From Selenomonas bovis DSM 23594 (GTDB lineage: Bacteria; Bacillota; Negativicutes; Selenomonadales; Selenomonadaceae): a stretch of DNA of 40,280 nt. Positions 8,259-17,892 of the stretch are shown one piece after another. The DNA lies in the NCBI RefSeq assembly GCF_000381005.1, contig NZ_KB908383.1:55307-95586 (forward strand), written 5' to 3'. Position 1 is the stretch's first letter; each line of letters starts with the position of its first letter. The notes under the pieces are model-generated. The model saw only the letters and a list, made by a program, of their open reading frames with translations, had not been told where the DNA came from and ran no database searches. The translations under genes and the position numbers were made by a program.

Positions 8259-9515
8259 ATGTCAGAGAAGAAGCCGCATATCGTGATTGTTGGTGCCGGA
8301 TTCGGCGGGATCAAGCTCGCGCAGACGCTCGCGAAGGAGGATGTCGAGATCACGCTGGTGGATCGTCACAATTTCCACCTGTTCCAGCCGCTCCTCTACC
8401 AGGTTTCGACCGCCATCCTCTCCGAGGATGAGATCGCGTACCCAGTTCGCGCTTATTTCCGCAAGAATCAGAACGTCGAGTTCTTCATGGCGAAGGCGCA
8501 GGGCGTCGATCAGGCGCGCCGCGTGCTGCTCACGAACCATGGTGAGGTCCCGTACGACTACCTTGTGCTCGCGGCAGGCTCCACGACGAACTTCTTCGGC
8601 ATGGAGACGGTCGAGCGCAATTCCTACGGCATGAAGACGCTGCAGGAGGCGCTGCATATCCGCAACCATGTGCTCCACATGTTCGAGCGCGCGAATAAGC
8701 GCGAGGACAGCGAGGAGGAGCGCCGCCGCATGCTCACGTTCGTCGTCGTCGGCGGCGGCCCGACGGGCATCGAGGAGGCGGGCGCCATCGCGGAGCTCGT
8801 CGACATCCAGCGCAAGGAGTTCCACCGCCTCGACTTCAGCGAGGTCAGCGTCAAGCTCATCGAGGCGACGGGCCACGTGCTGCCAATGCTCACGCAGGAC
8901 ATGCAGGACGAGGTCATCCGCGTGCTTGAGAAAAAGGGCGTCGAGGTGCTGCTCAACACACAGGTCGTCGACAATGACGGCAATACGCTGCGCCTCAAAG
9001 ACGGCTCGTCTATCCCGACGAAGACCGTCATCTGGGCGGCCGGCGTCAAGGCCGTGCCGTTCATCGCGAACTGCGGCGGCGAGGTCGACCGCGGCGGCCG
9101 CATCGTCGTTGACGAGCATCTGCGCGTCGAGGGCAGCGACCGCGTGTTCGCCATCGGCGACTGTGCGCATTTCCAGCACGGCACGGAGCGCCCACTCGCG
9201 ACGGTTGCGCCAGTCGCCACGCAGGGCGCGCTCGTCTGCGCACGCAACATCGTGCATCTCCTGCACGGCGAGACGCAGCTCGAGACTTTCCAATACAAGG
9301 ACATGGGGACGATGGCGACCATCGGTCGCGGCCGCGCTGTCATCGAGAACGGCAGCTTCAAGATGAAAGGACTCCTCGCCTGGTTCGCCTGGATGTTCGT
9401 CCATCTCCTCCGCCTCTCCGGCGCGCATACGAACATCACCGTCTGCCTCAAGTGGTTCTGGAACTTCGTCTCCGGCCTGCGTCTCGGCCGTATCATCACG
9501 AACATCGAGCTCTGA
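8259..9515 (+). CDS. ndh: Type II NADH dehydrogenase (NDH-2)
   Basis: Single-subunit, non-proton-pumping NADH:quinone oxidoreductase of 418 aa that passes electrons from NADH via FAD to menaquinone at the inner face of the membrane. The FAD Rossmann motif GAGFGG is at 12-17, the NADH-binding GGGPTG at 165-170, and the second FAD signature FAIGDCAH at 297-304. The C-terminal 60 residues contain hydrophobic amphipathic helices expected to anchor the protein in the membrane. ATG 8259 is chosen because AGGGAGA ends 9 nt upstream; the frame stays open back to 8154 but those residues do not resemble the family. The gene is monocistronic, with its own promoter and terminator. Confidence 0.92.
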   Translation: MSEKKPHIVIVGAGFGGIKLAQTLAKEDVEITLVDRHNFHLFQPLLYQVSTAILSEDEIAYPVRAYFRKNQNVEFFMAKAQGVDQARRVLLTNHGEVPYDYLVLAAGSTTNFFGMETVERNSYGMKTLQEALHIRNHVLHMFERANKREDSEEERRRMLTFVVVGGGPTGIEEAGAIAELVDIQRKEFHRLDFSEVSVKLIEATGHVLPMLTQDMQDEVIRVLEKKGVEVLLNTQVVDNDGNTLRLKDGSSIPTKTVIWAAGVKAVPFIANCGGEVDRGGRIVVDEHLRVEGSDRVFAIGDCAHFQHGTERPLATVAPVATQGALVCARNIVHLLHGETQLETFQYKDMGTMATIGRGRAVIENGSFKMKGLLAWFAWMFVHLLRLSGAHTNITVCLKWFWNFVSGLRLGRIITNIEL

Positions 9516-9589
9516 ACGGGCGACGAAGTTTGAGAGCCCTGCATGCGCAGCGAAAATGCGGCAAAGTGCGGGAAAACAGCATAGATTCT

Positions 9590-9618
9590 GGCTCATCCAG
9601 CAGGATGGGCCTGTTTTT
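9590..9618 (+). terminator. Terminator of ndh
   Basis: Stem GGCTCATCC/GGATGGGCC (one G-T pair) with an AGCA loop, then TGTTTTT. Confidence 0.8.
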
Positions 9619-9689
9619 GTGAAAAAAAGCAGGGAAAATATCTGTGCGGAATATTTTTGCAAGGCTGACGGGCAAAGAAATACAGCAGC

Positions 9690-9722
9690 AAAAAAGGAAC
9701 CGCGGATAGATTCAACGGTTCC
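9690..9722 (-). terminator. Terminator of the convergent MFS gene
   Basis: Stem GGAACCG/CGGTTCC (9696-9702 and 9716-9722). Read on the minus strand it is followed by a T6 run (A-run at 9690-9695). Confidence 0.75.
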
Positions 9723-9775
9723 TTCTTGCTGATGTGTTTGTCTGTATGGGAAATGAAATGGAGGAGATTCGTGTG

Positions 9776-11017
9776 TCAGGCGAGCTCTTCCTCGAGCTCC
9801 TCCTCGAGCTCCTCCTCGTCAGTATCCACTACGACGGCATCGCGGCGGCGTGCGTAGAGGAGGTAGTAGAGCGCGCCGCAGCCGACGGCGGCGAAGCCGA
9901 CGGCAGAGTAGATGCCGGAGAAGCCGAGCGACTCCTTGAAAGCGCCGAGCATGTAGGGGCCGACGCCGAGGCCGAGATCGAGCGCGACGAAGTAGGTCGA
10001 GACGGCGACGCCTACGCGCATCTCCTCGACGAGTTTGACGCAGATGGCTTGGCCGTTCGACATGAAGGTGCCATAGCCGAGACCGACGAAGACGCCGGCG
10101 AGCAGCATCATCCAGCTCGAGGTGGTGATGGAGAGCAGGAGCAGGCCGCCCGCGAGGCAGGCGTAGGTCGGATACATGACGAAGTCTTCCCCTTTGCGGT
10201 CGAAGAGGACGCCGGCGACGGGGCGCGCGACGGTGACGGCGAGCGCGTAGACGACGAAGAATAGGGTGCCGGCGGTCATGAGATTGAGCTCCGCCGCGTA
10301 GGAGGCGAGGAAGCTCAGCACGCTCGAGTAGCAGACAGCGACGGCGAACGCGACGATGGAGATGGCCGTGACTTTCGGCTCGAGGAAGTTCGCGAGGTGG
10401 AACTCGCGCAGCGCCGCGCGGTGCTCAGGCGTGAGTTCCATCTCCTCGACGTGCATGACAGTGACGGACGCGAGGCAGACGAGAATCATCGCGATGCAGA
10501 AATAGATGATGTCGCGGAACGGTAGGACCTGCTGCATGAGCATGCCGATGAAGGGGCCGATGGCGGCCGCGAGGCTCATCGAGAGCGCGTAGTAGTTGAT
10601 GCCCTCGCCGCGGCGCTCCGCGGGGATCATCGTCGAGACGATCGTGCTCGTCGCCGTCGAGGCGATGCCGTAGCCGATGCCGTTGAGGCAGCGCACGAGG
10701 AAGAGCAGTGCGAGCGAGTCGATGGCGAAGTAGAGGAACGTCGTCGCGAGGTAGAAGAGGATGCCCGCGTAGAGCATGCGCTTGCGGCCGTAGAGCTCGA
10801 TGGAGCGTCCCGCGAAGACGCGCGCGAGCAGTGTGCCGAGGATGAAGATGCCCGACGCGAGGCCGGCTTCGCTCATGGACGCGTGCAGCGAGCGGATGGC
10901 CTCGGAGGCGATGATGACCATGAGCATGTAGTAGATGATGTAGATGAGGAAATTGACCAGGGTATCGAGCAGGAACCCCTTGGTCCACAGGCGTGGTTTC
11001 TGAGCCGTGTCTGTCAT
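9776..11017 (-). CDS. MFS transporter, 12 TM segments
   Basis: Major facilitator superfamily permease of about 413 aa. Hydrophobic segments fill the protein, with the loop 2-3 signature GRSIELYGRKRM in the N-half and a weaker copy (GVLFDRKGEDF) in the C-half. It resembles the drug/metabolite efflux (DHA-like) members; the substrate is unknown. The C-terminus ends in an acidic tail made of three EEEL units encoded by three 12-bp DNA repeats (9781-9816). Start choice is uncertain: ATG 11017 has AGAAAGG about 15 nt upstream, while TTG 11029 has it only 3 nt upstream. It is transcribed from its own promoter at 11102-11130 and is convergent with ndh. Confidence 0.85.
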   Translation of the reverse strand: MTDTAQKPRLWTKGFLLDTLVNFLIYIIYYMLMVIIASEAIRSLHASMSEAGLASGIFILGTLLARVFAGRSIELYGRKRMLYAGILFYLATTFLYFAIDSLALLFLVRCLNGIGYGIASTATSTIVSTMIPAERRGEGINYYALSMSLAAAIGPFIGMLMQQVLPFRDIIYFCIAMILVCLASVTVMHVEEMELTPEHRAALREFHLANFLEPKVTAISIVAFAVAVCYSSVLSFLASYAAELNLMTAGTLFFVVYALAVTVARPVAGVLFDRKGEDFVMYPTYACLAGGLLLLSITTSSWMMLLAGVFVGLGYGTFMSNGQAICVKLVEEMRVGVAVSTYFVALDLGLGVGPYMLGAFKESLGFSGIYSAVGFAAVGCGALYYLLYARRRDAVVVDTDEEELEEELEEELA

Positions 11018-11101
11018 TTTCTGAATCAACGACCTTTCTAAAGATGAATCCGGGGGCGCGTGGTATGTGCCGCGCGCCTGATGAGTATGAGACGGTTAAC
11101 G

Positions 11102-11130
11102 ATTATACGAGCCTTGTGTGTGTTTGTAAA
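11102..11130 (-). promoter_or_regulatory. Promoter of the MFS gene
   Basis: On the minus strand, TTTACA (11125-11130), a 17-nt spacer and a perfect TATAAT (11102-11107). This gives a leader of roughly 80 nt. Confidence 0.8.
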
Positions 11131-11299
11131 GGGCGTCAGGGGAATTTCCTGCAAAAAGGGAAAACGCCGCGCGACAGGGAAAAAGAACAGGAAGAACGTG
11201 CGCGTGATTGCAGGAAAAGGAAAGGCTGGCTTCCCGCGGTGCGGCGAAGGGCGGCAGCGCTGGCGTTTCTTTGCCGCCGCCGGCATCAAAAAGAAACGC

Positions 11300-11328
11300 T
11301 TGACGCGGCGCGCGCGAACCGATATACT
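11300..11328 (+). promoter_or_regulatory. Promoter driving the ZTP riboswitch
   Basis: TTGACG (11300-11305), a 17-nt spacer and TATACT (11323-11328), just upstream of the aptamer. The stretch 11131-11299 holds nothing I recognise. Confidence 0.8.
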
Positions 11329-11350
11329 AAGGGCAGAAAAACGAAGAGAA

Positions 11351-11450
11351 GCAGCCGCGGGGCTGACGGAAGTGGAATCGACCACATGCCGCGCGGGTGT
11401 CGTGAATGCCGACCGTCTGGGCACAGAGATGTCCGGACGGTCGGTTTTTT
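11351..11450 (+). promoter_or_regulatory. ZTP (pfl) riboswitch with terminator platform
   Basis: The aptamer parts match the ZTP/ZMP riboswitch. P1 is CCGCG/CGCGG (11355-11359 and 11392-11396), with the junction GCTGACGGAA and P2 GTGG-AATCGA-CCAC (11372-11385). The 3' conserved strand GCCGACCGTCTGGGC (11408-11422) has CCGTC (11413-11417) positioned to form the pseudoknot with GACGG (11365-11369). The expression platform is a long terminator, CCGACCGTC (11409-11417) pairing with GACGGTCGG (11436-11444), then T6. It uses the pseudoknot strand, so ligand binding should block termination. ZTP and ZMP signal low 10-formyl-THF, and the class is known ahead of fhs (pfl), folD and purine genes. Here it heads an operon that ends in folD-fhs. 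Confidence 0.87.
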
Positions 11451-11555
11451 GATGGTGCTTTTGCTGAGACGGGGAACGTCCGTGCGGCGGACCGCGGTCC
11501 TTATGCGCAGGAGCGCTAGCGCCTGCGCGCGCGGCACTTTCGCACGGCGCATTTG

Positions 11556-11584
11556 TTGAGATTTCCCCTGCGGCCCTGTATAAT
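11556..11584 (+). promoter_or_regulatory. Second promoter upstream of tatA
   Basis: TTGAGA (11556-11561), a 17-nt spacer and a perfect TATAAT (11579-11584). It lies downstream of the riboswitch terminator, so it can transcribe the operon independently of ZTP. Confidence 0.8.
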
Positions 11585-11655
11585 AGAGAGGTAGTTTTCA
11601 CGCTGGCGCGCGGGCGGGAGGTCTGCCGCGCGCCGCTTTGACAGGAGGAAAAGAT

Positions 11656-11847
11656 ATGTTTCATTTAGGTGTTCCCGAGCTGCTCGTCATTCTCGTCATC
11701 GCGCTCGTGCTGTTCGGCCCGGGCAAGCTGCCTGATGTCGGCAAGGCGCTCGGCAAGAGCATCCGCGAGTTCAAGGCGGCAAGCTCTGAGGAGGAAAAGA
11801 AGACCATCGATGTCGCTGAGAAGTCCGACAAGACGGAGAAAAAATGA
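11656..11847 (+). CDS. tatA: Twin-arginine translocase subunit TatA/E
   Basis: Small Tat translocase protein of 63 aa that oligomerises to form the transport element for folded proteins. It has a short N-terminal membrane helix (about residues 5-20), the hinge FGPGKLPDVGKALG, then an amphipathic helix and a charged, Lys/Glu-rich tail. ATG 11656 has AGGAGG 7-8 nt upstream; an in-frame TTG at 11638 includes the ribosome binding site and is rejected. The stop overlaps the start of tatC (ATGA), indicating translational coupling. Confidence 0.93.
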   Translation: MFHLGVPELLVILVIALVLFGPGKLPDVGKALGKSIREFKAASSEEEKKTIDVAEKSDKTEKK

Positions 11848-12704
11848 GCGGCGGTATGACAGAGGAAAGAGAAGTGCCGGAGGAGGCAGCCGCCGCATCT
11901 GTCCAGGGGACGGCGACGGAGCGGCCGACAGCGGCGCCGGAAGAGGCGCCGGCTGCGGAGGCAAAGGCGGCGATAGAGACTGCGGCCGCGCCGCCGGAGG
12001 AGCCTGAGGATGACGGCAGCATGTCGCTCATCGCGCATCTCACGGAGCTGCGCGCGCGCCTCATCAAATGCCTCATCGCCGTCGCGCTCGGCAGCTGCGT
12101 CGGCTACTATTTCCTCGATGAGATCATGCATTACCTCACGCTGCCGGCGGGCAAGCTCTACTACATGCAGCCGTCGGAGGCGTTCTTCACCTATCTGAAG
12201 GTCGCGATCGCGGCGGGGTTCCTGCTCGCGCTGCCGGTGATCTTCTACCAGGTCTGGCGGTTCTTCCTGCCGGCGCTCACGCGCGCGGAGCGCATGGTGC
12301 TCGGCCTCATCGTGCCGTCGTCCGTGCTGCTCTTTTTCGGCGGGCTCGCGTTCTCGTTCTTCCTCGTGCTGCCCGCGGCGGTGCAGTTCTTCATGGGGTT
12401 CGGCAACGCGGAGCTCGAGGCGCTCTTTTCCGTCGACAAGTATTTCGATTTCGTCATCTGGTTCGTGCTGCCGTTCGGCTTCGTATTCGAGCTGCCGCTC
12501 ATCATCGTCATCCTGGCGAAGCTCGGCATCCTCGGCTCGGCGTTCCTGCGGAAGTACCAGCGCATCGTCATCTTCCTCGCGTTCGTCATCGCGGCCATCA
12601 TCACGCCGACGCCGGATGTGTTCACGCAGTCGATGATCGCGTTGCCGATGATCGTGCTCTATGAGATCGGCTATCTCATCGTCCGCTATATCATGCGGAA
12701 ATAA
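11844..12704 (+). CDS. tatC: Twin-arginine translocase subunit TatC
   Basis: Polytopic Tat receptor of 286 aa that recognises RR signal peptides together with TatA/B. Residues 61-73 carry the conserved SLIAHLTELRARL entry motif, followed by six predicted membrane segments. An unusual N-terminal extension of about 55 residues rich in Ala, Glu and Pro precedes the TatC core; it is low-complexity and probably disordered. The start overlaps the tatA stop by 4 nt; ATG 11856 is an alternative. No tatB is visible, so this looks like a minimal TatA-TatC system. Confidence 0.93.
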   Translation: MSGGMTEEREVPEEAAAASVQGTATERPTAAPEEAPAAEAKAAIETAAAPPEEPEDDGSMSLIAHLTELRARLIKCLIAVALGSCVGYYFLDEIMHYLTLPAGKLYYMQPSEAFFTYLKVAIAAGFLLALPVIFYQVWRFFLPALTRAERMVLGLIVPSSVLLFFGGLAFSFFLVLPAAVQFFMGFGNAELEALFSVDKYFDFVIWFVLPFGFVFELPLIIVILAKLGILGSAFLRKYQRIVIFLAFVIAAIITPTPDVFTQSMIALPMIVLYEIGYLIVRYIMRK

Positions 12705-12727
12705 GCTCATGTATGGGAGGAAACATT

Positions 12728-14203
12728 TTGGCATATAAGGATTTACGCGAGTTCATCGCGGCGCTCGAGGCGCGCGGCTGGTTGCGCCGCATCGCCGAGC
12801 CCGTGGACTGCTACCTGGAGATCACGGAGATCACGGACCGCGTGTCGAAGCTCGAGGGCGGTGGCAATAAGGCGTTGCTTTTCGAGCATGTGAAGGGCTA
12901 CGATATGCCCGTGCTCATGAACGCGTTCGGCAGCTACGAGCGCATGGCGCTCGCGCTCGGCGTCGAGAAGCTCGACGATGTGGGGGACGAGATCCGCGAG
13001 ATCCTGCGCCTGCCGTATATCTCGCTCGCGCATAAGATGGATGTCGTGTCGCTGCTGCCGCTCGCGAAGAAGGCAATCAATTTCCCGAAGTATGTGAAAA
13101 AGGCGCCGTGCCAGGAGGTCGTGGAGGAGACGGTCGACCTCGACAAGCTGCCGATCCTCACCTGCTGGCCGCAGGACGGCGGGCCGTTCATCACGCTGCC
13201 GCTCGTCTTCACGAAGAATCCGACGACGGGGAAGCGCAACGTCGGCATGTACCGCCTGCAGAAATACGACAAGCAGACGACGGGCATGCACTGGCACATC
13301 CACAAGAACGGCGCGGATAATTTCCGCGATATGAAGGCGGCGGGCGGCGAGAAAATCGAGGCCGCCGTCGCCATCGGCGCTGATCCCGTGCTCACGTACG
13401 CCGCGACGGCGCCGTTGCCGCGCGATATCGACGAGATGGTGTTCGCGGGCTTCCTGCGCCATAAGTCAGTCGAGATGGTCAAGTGCAAGACGGTGGATCT
13501 CGAGGTGCCGGCGGGCGCGGAAATCGTGCTCGAGGGCTATGTGCGCACGGACGAGATGCGTCGCGAGGGGCCTTTTGGCGACCATACGGGCTACTACTCG
13601 CTCGCCGACGACTATCCCGTGTTCCATGTGACTTGCATCACGCACCGCAAGGATCCCATCTACGCGGCGACCATCGTGGGCAAGCCGCCGATGGAGGACT
13701 GCTACCTCGCGAAGGCGACGGAGCGCATCTTCCTGCCGCTCATGCAGCAGATGCTGCCGGAGATCGTCGATATCAACATGCCGCTCGAGGGCGTGTTCCA
13801 CGACTGCTGCGTCGTCGCCATCGACAAGCGCTATCCGATGCAGGCGCGCAAGGTCATGCACGCGCTCTGGGGCATGGGACAGATGATGAACGTCAAGATG
13901 ATCATCGTCGTCGACAAGCATGTGAACGTGCAGGATATGAAGGAGGTCTGGTGGCGCGTGTTCAACAACATCGACGCGAAGCATGACCTCGAGATCGTCG
14001 AGGGGCCGCTCGATGTGCTCGATCATTCCTCGCCGCTGGCGAAGTGGGGCGCGAAGCTCGGTATCGACGCGACGAAGACGTGGCCGGAGGAGGGGCATAC
14101 GCGCCCCTGGCCGGATGAGATCACGATGACGGACGAGGTGCGCGCGCGCGTCGACGCGCTCTGGCCGCGGCTCGGCCTCGAGGGAGAGGGGGGCGCAAAG
14201 TGA
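12728..14203 (+). CDS. ubiD: UbiD-family decarboxylase (menaquinone biosynthesis type)
   Basis: Prenylated-FMN-dependent decarboxylase of 491 aa. The UbiD core is clear: NVGMYRLQ (171-178, with Arg176), MHWHIHK (187-193), the LEG glutamate (Glu269) and EGPFGDHTGYY (280-290, Glu280), giving the Arg-Glu-Glu catalytic set and metal ligands. Together with the overlapping ubiA it forms the prenylation/decarboxylation pair used for quinones, probably the futalosine-route menaquinone pathway (inference; the mqn genes are not in the window). TTG 12728 is chosen as start because GGGAGGA lies 6 nt before it; the ATG at 12713 contains the ribosome binding site. The required UbiX flavin prenyltransferase is not encoded here. 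Confidence 0.88.
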   Translation: MAYKDLREFIAALEARGWLRRIAEPVDCYLEITEITDRVSKLEGGGNKALLFEHVKGYDMPVLMNAFGSYERMALALGVEKLDDVGDEIREILRLPYISLAHKMDVVSLLPLAKKAINFPKYVKKAPCQEVVEETVDLDKLPILTCWPQDGGPFITLPLVFTKNPTTGKRNVGMYRLQKYDKQTTGMHWHIHKNGADNFRDMKAAGGEKIEAAVAIGADPVLTYAATAPLPRDIDEMVFAGFLRHKSVEMVKCKTVDLEVPAGAEIVLEGYVRTDEMRREGPFGDHTGYYSLADDYPVFHVTCITHRKDPIYAATIVGKPPMEDCYLAKATERIFLPLMQQMLPEIVDINMPLEGVFHDCCVVAIDKRYPMQARKVMHALWGMGQMMNVKMIIVVDKHVNVQDMKEVWWRVFNNIDAKHDLEIVEGPLDVLDHSSPLAKWGAKLGIDATKTWPEEGHTRPWPDEITMTDEVRARVDALWPRLGLEGEGGAK

Positions 14204-15051
14204 TCAGCATCCGTGCGCATCTCAACAACATCGCGTTGCATCATACGGTGTTCGATCTGCCGTTCGCGTTCATCGGCGCGCTGCTCGCGGCGGGCGGGCG
14301 GCCGCGCCTCATAGATATCCTCTGGATCGCCGTCGCCATCACGACGGCGCGCGCGGCGTCGCTCGCCATCGACAACTGGGCGGACCTCAAGTACGACAGC
14401 CAGCAGCCGCGCATGGCGGGCCGCGCGATGGTGCGCGGCGCGATCTCGAAGCGGGAGGCGGGCGTATTCATCGCGCTCTGCTTCCTCATCCTCATCTACG
14501 CGGTGCTGCAGCTCGCGCCCATCTGCATCTATCTGCTGCCGCTCGCGGCGCTGCCCTGCGTCGTCTACCCATTCACGAAACGGTTCACGGGCTACTGCCA
14601 CCTCATGCTCGGCGTCGCCATCGCCATGGCGCCGGCGGGCGGCTGGGTGGCCGTCGGCGGCGAGGTGCTGAGTGTGCCGCTCGCCGTGCTCTGCGTGGGC
14701 GTCATGCTCTGGATGGCGGGGTTCGACGCGATGTACGGTGCGCAGGACCGGAAGTTCGACCTTGCGCACGGGCTCCATTCGCTCGCGACGGAGAACGGCG
14801 TGAAGAACGCGTTCGGCATCGCGCGCATCTACCATCTGCTGGCCGTCGTCTGCTTCTTCGACCTCGGCGTGCTCATGCACCTCGCCTGGCCGTATTATGC
14901 AGGCGTAGGTATCGCGGGAGGGGTGCTCGTCTATCAGCACCGCATCCTGCGCTGGAATGATTTTTCCCAGCTCAACCAGCGCTATTTCATGCGCAACGGG
15001 CTGGTTTCCGTCGTCATGTTCCTCTGCACCTGGGCCAGCTACCAGGTCTGA
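14200..15051 (+). CDS. ubiA: UbiA-family prenyltransferase
   Basis: Integral membrane aromatic prenyltransferase of 283 aa. The first Mg-diphosphate motif reads DNWADLKYD (Asp58, Asp62, Asp66) and continues into the typical PRMAGRAMVRG. The second motif is DAMYGAQDRKFD (Asp176, Asp183, Asp187) followed by GLHSLATENG. About eight to nine hydrophobic segments follow the family pattern. It most resembles the 4-hydroxybenzoate/MqnP-like group that works with UbiD. The GTG start overlaps the ubiD stop (GTGA), showing tight coupling. The product attaches the polyprenyl tail to the quinone head group at the membrane. Confidence 0.88.
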   Translation: MISIRAHLNNIALHHTVFDLPFAFIGALLAAGGRPRLIDILWIAVAITTARAASLAIDNWADLKYDSQQPRMAGRAMVRGAISKREAGVFIALCFLILIYAVLQLAPICIYLLPLAALPCVVYPFTKRFTGYCHLMLGVAIAMAPAGGWVAVGGEVLSVPLAVLCVGVMLWMAGFDAMYGAQDRKFDLAHGLHSLATENGVKNAFGIARIYHLLAVVCFFDLGVLMHLAWPYYAGVGIAGGVLVYQHRILRWNDFSQLNQRYFMRNGLVSVVMFLCTWASYQV

Positions 15052-15078
15052 GACAGGGAGAAAGGATAGGGTGAGGCT

Positions 15079-15969
15079 ATGTCAGCCAGGATTCTTTCGG
15101 GTAAGGAGTTCGCCGCGAAGTTCAAGGAGGACGCGGCGAAGCGGGCGCGCGCGCTCGAGGCGAAGTACGGCGTGACGCCGGGACTCGCCGTCATCATCGT
15201 CGGCGAGGATTCCGCGTCGCAGGTCTACGTGCGCAACAAGGACCGCGCCTGCCAGGAGCTCGCGCTCTACTCCGAGGTCATCCGTCTGCCGGAGACGGTG
15301 ACGGAACAGGAGCTCACCGCGCGCATCGACGAGCTCAACTACGACAAGCGCATCCACGGCATCCTCGTGCAGCTGCCGCTGCCGGGCGCGCTCGCGCGCC
15401 GCGAGAAGGAGATCACAGGACGCATCCTGCCGGAGAAAGATGTCGACGGGTTCCATCCCGTCAACGTTGGCCGCCTCGTGATGGGCGAGCCGGGCCTCGT
15501 GCCCTGCACGCCCGCGGGCTGTCTCAAGATGCTCGAGCTCGCGGGCATCGCCATGGACGGTGCGCGCGCCGTCGTCGTCGGTCGCAGCAACATCGTCGGC
15601 AAGCCGATGGCGAGCCTGCTGCTGCAGGAAAACGCGACAGTCACCGTCTGCCACAGCCATACGAAGGATCTCGCGGCGGTGACGCGTGAGGCGGACATCC
15701 TCGTCGCGGCCGTCGGACGGCCCAGCTTCATTCGGGCGGATATGGTGAAGCCCGGCGCGACGGTCATCGACGTCGGCATCAACCGCCTGCCGCCCGACGC
15801 GGATCATCCGCGCGGCAAGCTCGTCGGCGATGTCGACTTCGCCGGCGCGGCGGAGGTCGCGGGCGCCATCACGCCCGTGCCGGGCGGCGTCGGCCTGCTC
15901 ACCGTCGCGATGCTCATGGAGAATGTCGTGACGGCTGCCGCGTGCCAGCTCGCCGCGCAGAAGGACTGA
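15079..15969 (+). CDS. folD: Methylenetetrahydrofolate dehydrogenase/cyclohydrolase
   Basis: Bifunctional FolD of 296 aa interconverting 5,10-methylene-THF, methenyl-THF and 10-formyl-THF with NADP. The catalytic YVRNK (Tyr50, Lys54), GILVQLPLP (94-102), KDVDGFHPVN, the Rossmann-type VVGRSNIVGKP and the C-terminal TPVPGGVGLLT are all intact. A strong AAGGATAGGGTGAGG tract precedes the ATG. It lies 27 nt after ubiA and 54 nt before fhs, in the operon headed by the ZTP riboswitch, which fits its role in formyl-THF supply. Confidence 0.96.
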   Translation: MSARILSGKEFAAKFKEDAAKRARALEAKYGVTPGLAVIIVGEDSASQVYVRNKDRACQELALYSEVIRLPETVTEQELTARIDELNYDKRIHGILVQLPLPGALARREKEITGRILPEKDVDGFHPVNVGRLVMGEPGLVPCTPAGCLKMLELAGIAMDGARAVVVGRSNIVGKPMASLLLQENATVTVCHSHTKDLAAVTREADILVAAVGRPSFIRADMVKPGATVIDVGINRLPPDADHPRGKLVGDVDFAGAAEVAGAITPVPGGVGLLTVAMLMENVVTAAACQLAAQKD

Positions 15970-16023
15970 AGCAGGTCTGAGGGAAGATGCGGCCACGTGC
16001 CGCGGGAGGAAAGGAAGGTACCT

Positions 16024-17691
<1,668 letters not shown>

Positions 17692-17778
17692 GCCTGCTGT
17701 CGCGCGCGGTGCGCGCAGGGTACATGACCGCAGGCCGGCGCCCGCGGGGAATGCCCTAATGAACCCTCCCGGACGAAG

Positions 17779-17831
17779 ATGCCCGGACGGACAAGGATCC
17801 GCAAATGGTCCTTGACGTCCGGGCATTTTTT
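17779..17831 (+). terminator. Terminator of the tat-ubi-folD-fhs operon
   Basis: Perfect 11-bp stem ATGCCCGGACG/CGTCCGGGCAT (17779-17789 and 17816-17826), extended by CAAGGA/TCCTTG inside, then a T6 run. Its 3' arm overlaps the next promoter. Confidence 0.9.
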
Positions 17832-17839
17832 GGTATACT
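17812..17839 (+). promoter_or_regulatory. Promoter of the metal ATPase
   Basis: TTGACG (17812-17817), a 16-nt spacer and TATACT (17834-17839). The -35 lies in the terminator stem. Confidence 0.75.
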
Positions 17840-17848
17840 AGAGACAAC

Positions 17849-17866
17849 GAATGAACACTCATTCAT
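17849..17866 (+). promoter_or_regulatory. ArsR/SmtB-like operator
   Basis: GAATGA-ACAC-TCATTC is a perfect inverted repeat and includes TGAACACTCATTCA, close to the TGAACA-nn-TATTCA core of SmtB/CzrA sites. It lies just after the -10, where a repressor would block initiation. No ArsR-type regulator is encoded nearby. Confidence 0.6.
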
Positions 17867-17892
17867 ATGTTGAAGGATAGGGAGTGGAGAAG

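Noticed and set aside
9734-10264. Plus-strand frame opposite the 3' end of the MFS gene
   Set aside because: Antisense shadow, Glu/Ala/Asp-rich, opposite clear membrane segments.
11060-11559. Plus-strand frames of 130-188 codons before tatA
   Set aside because: They run through the ZTP riboswitch and its terminator and show no family resemblance.
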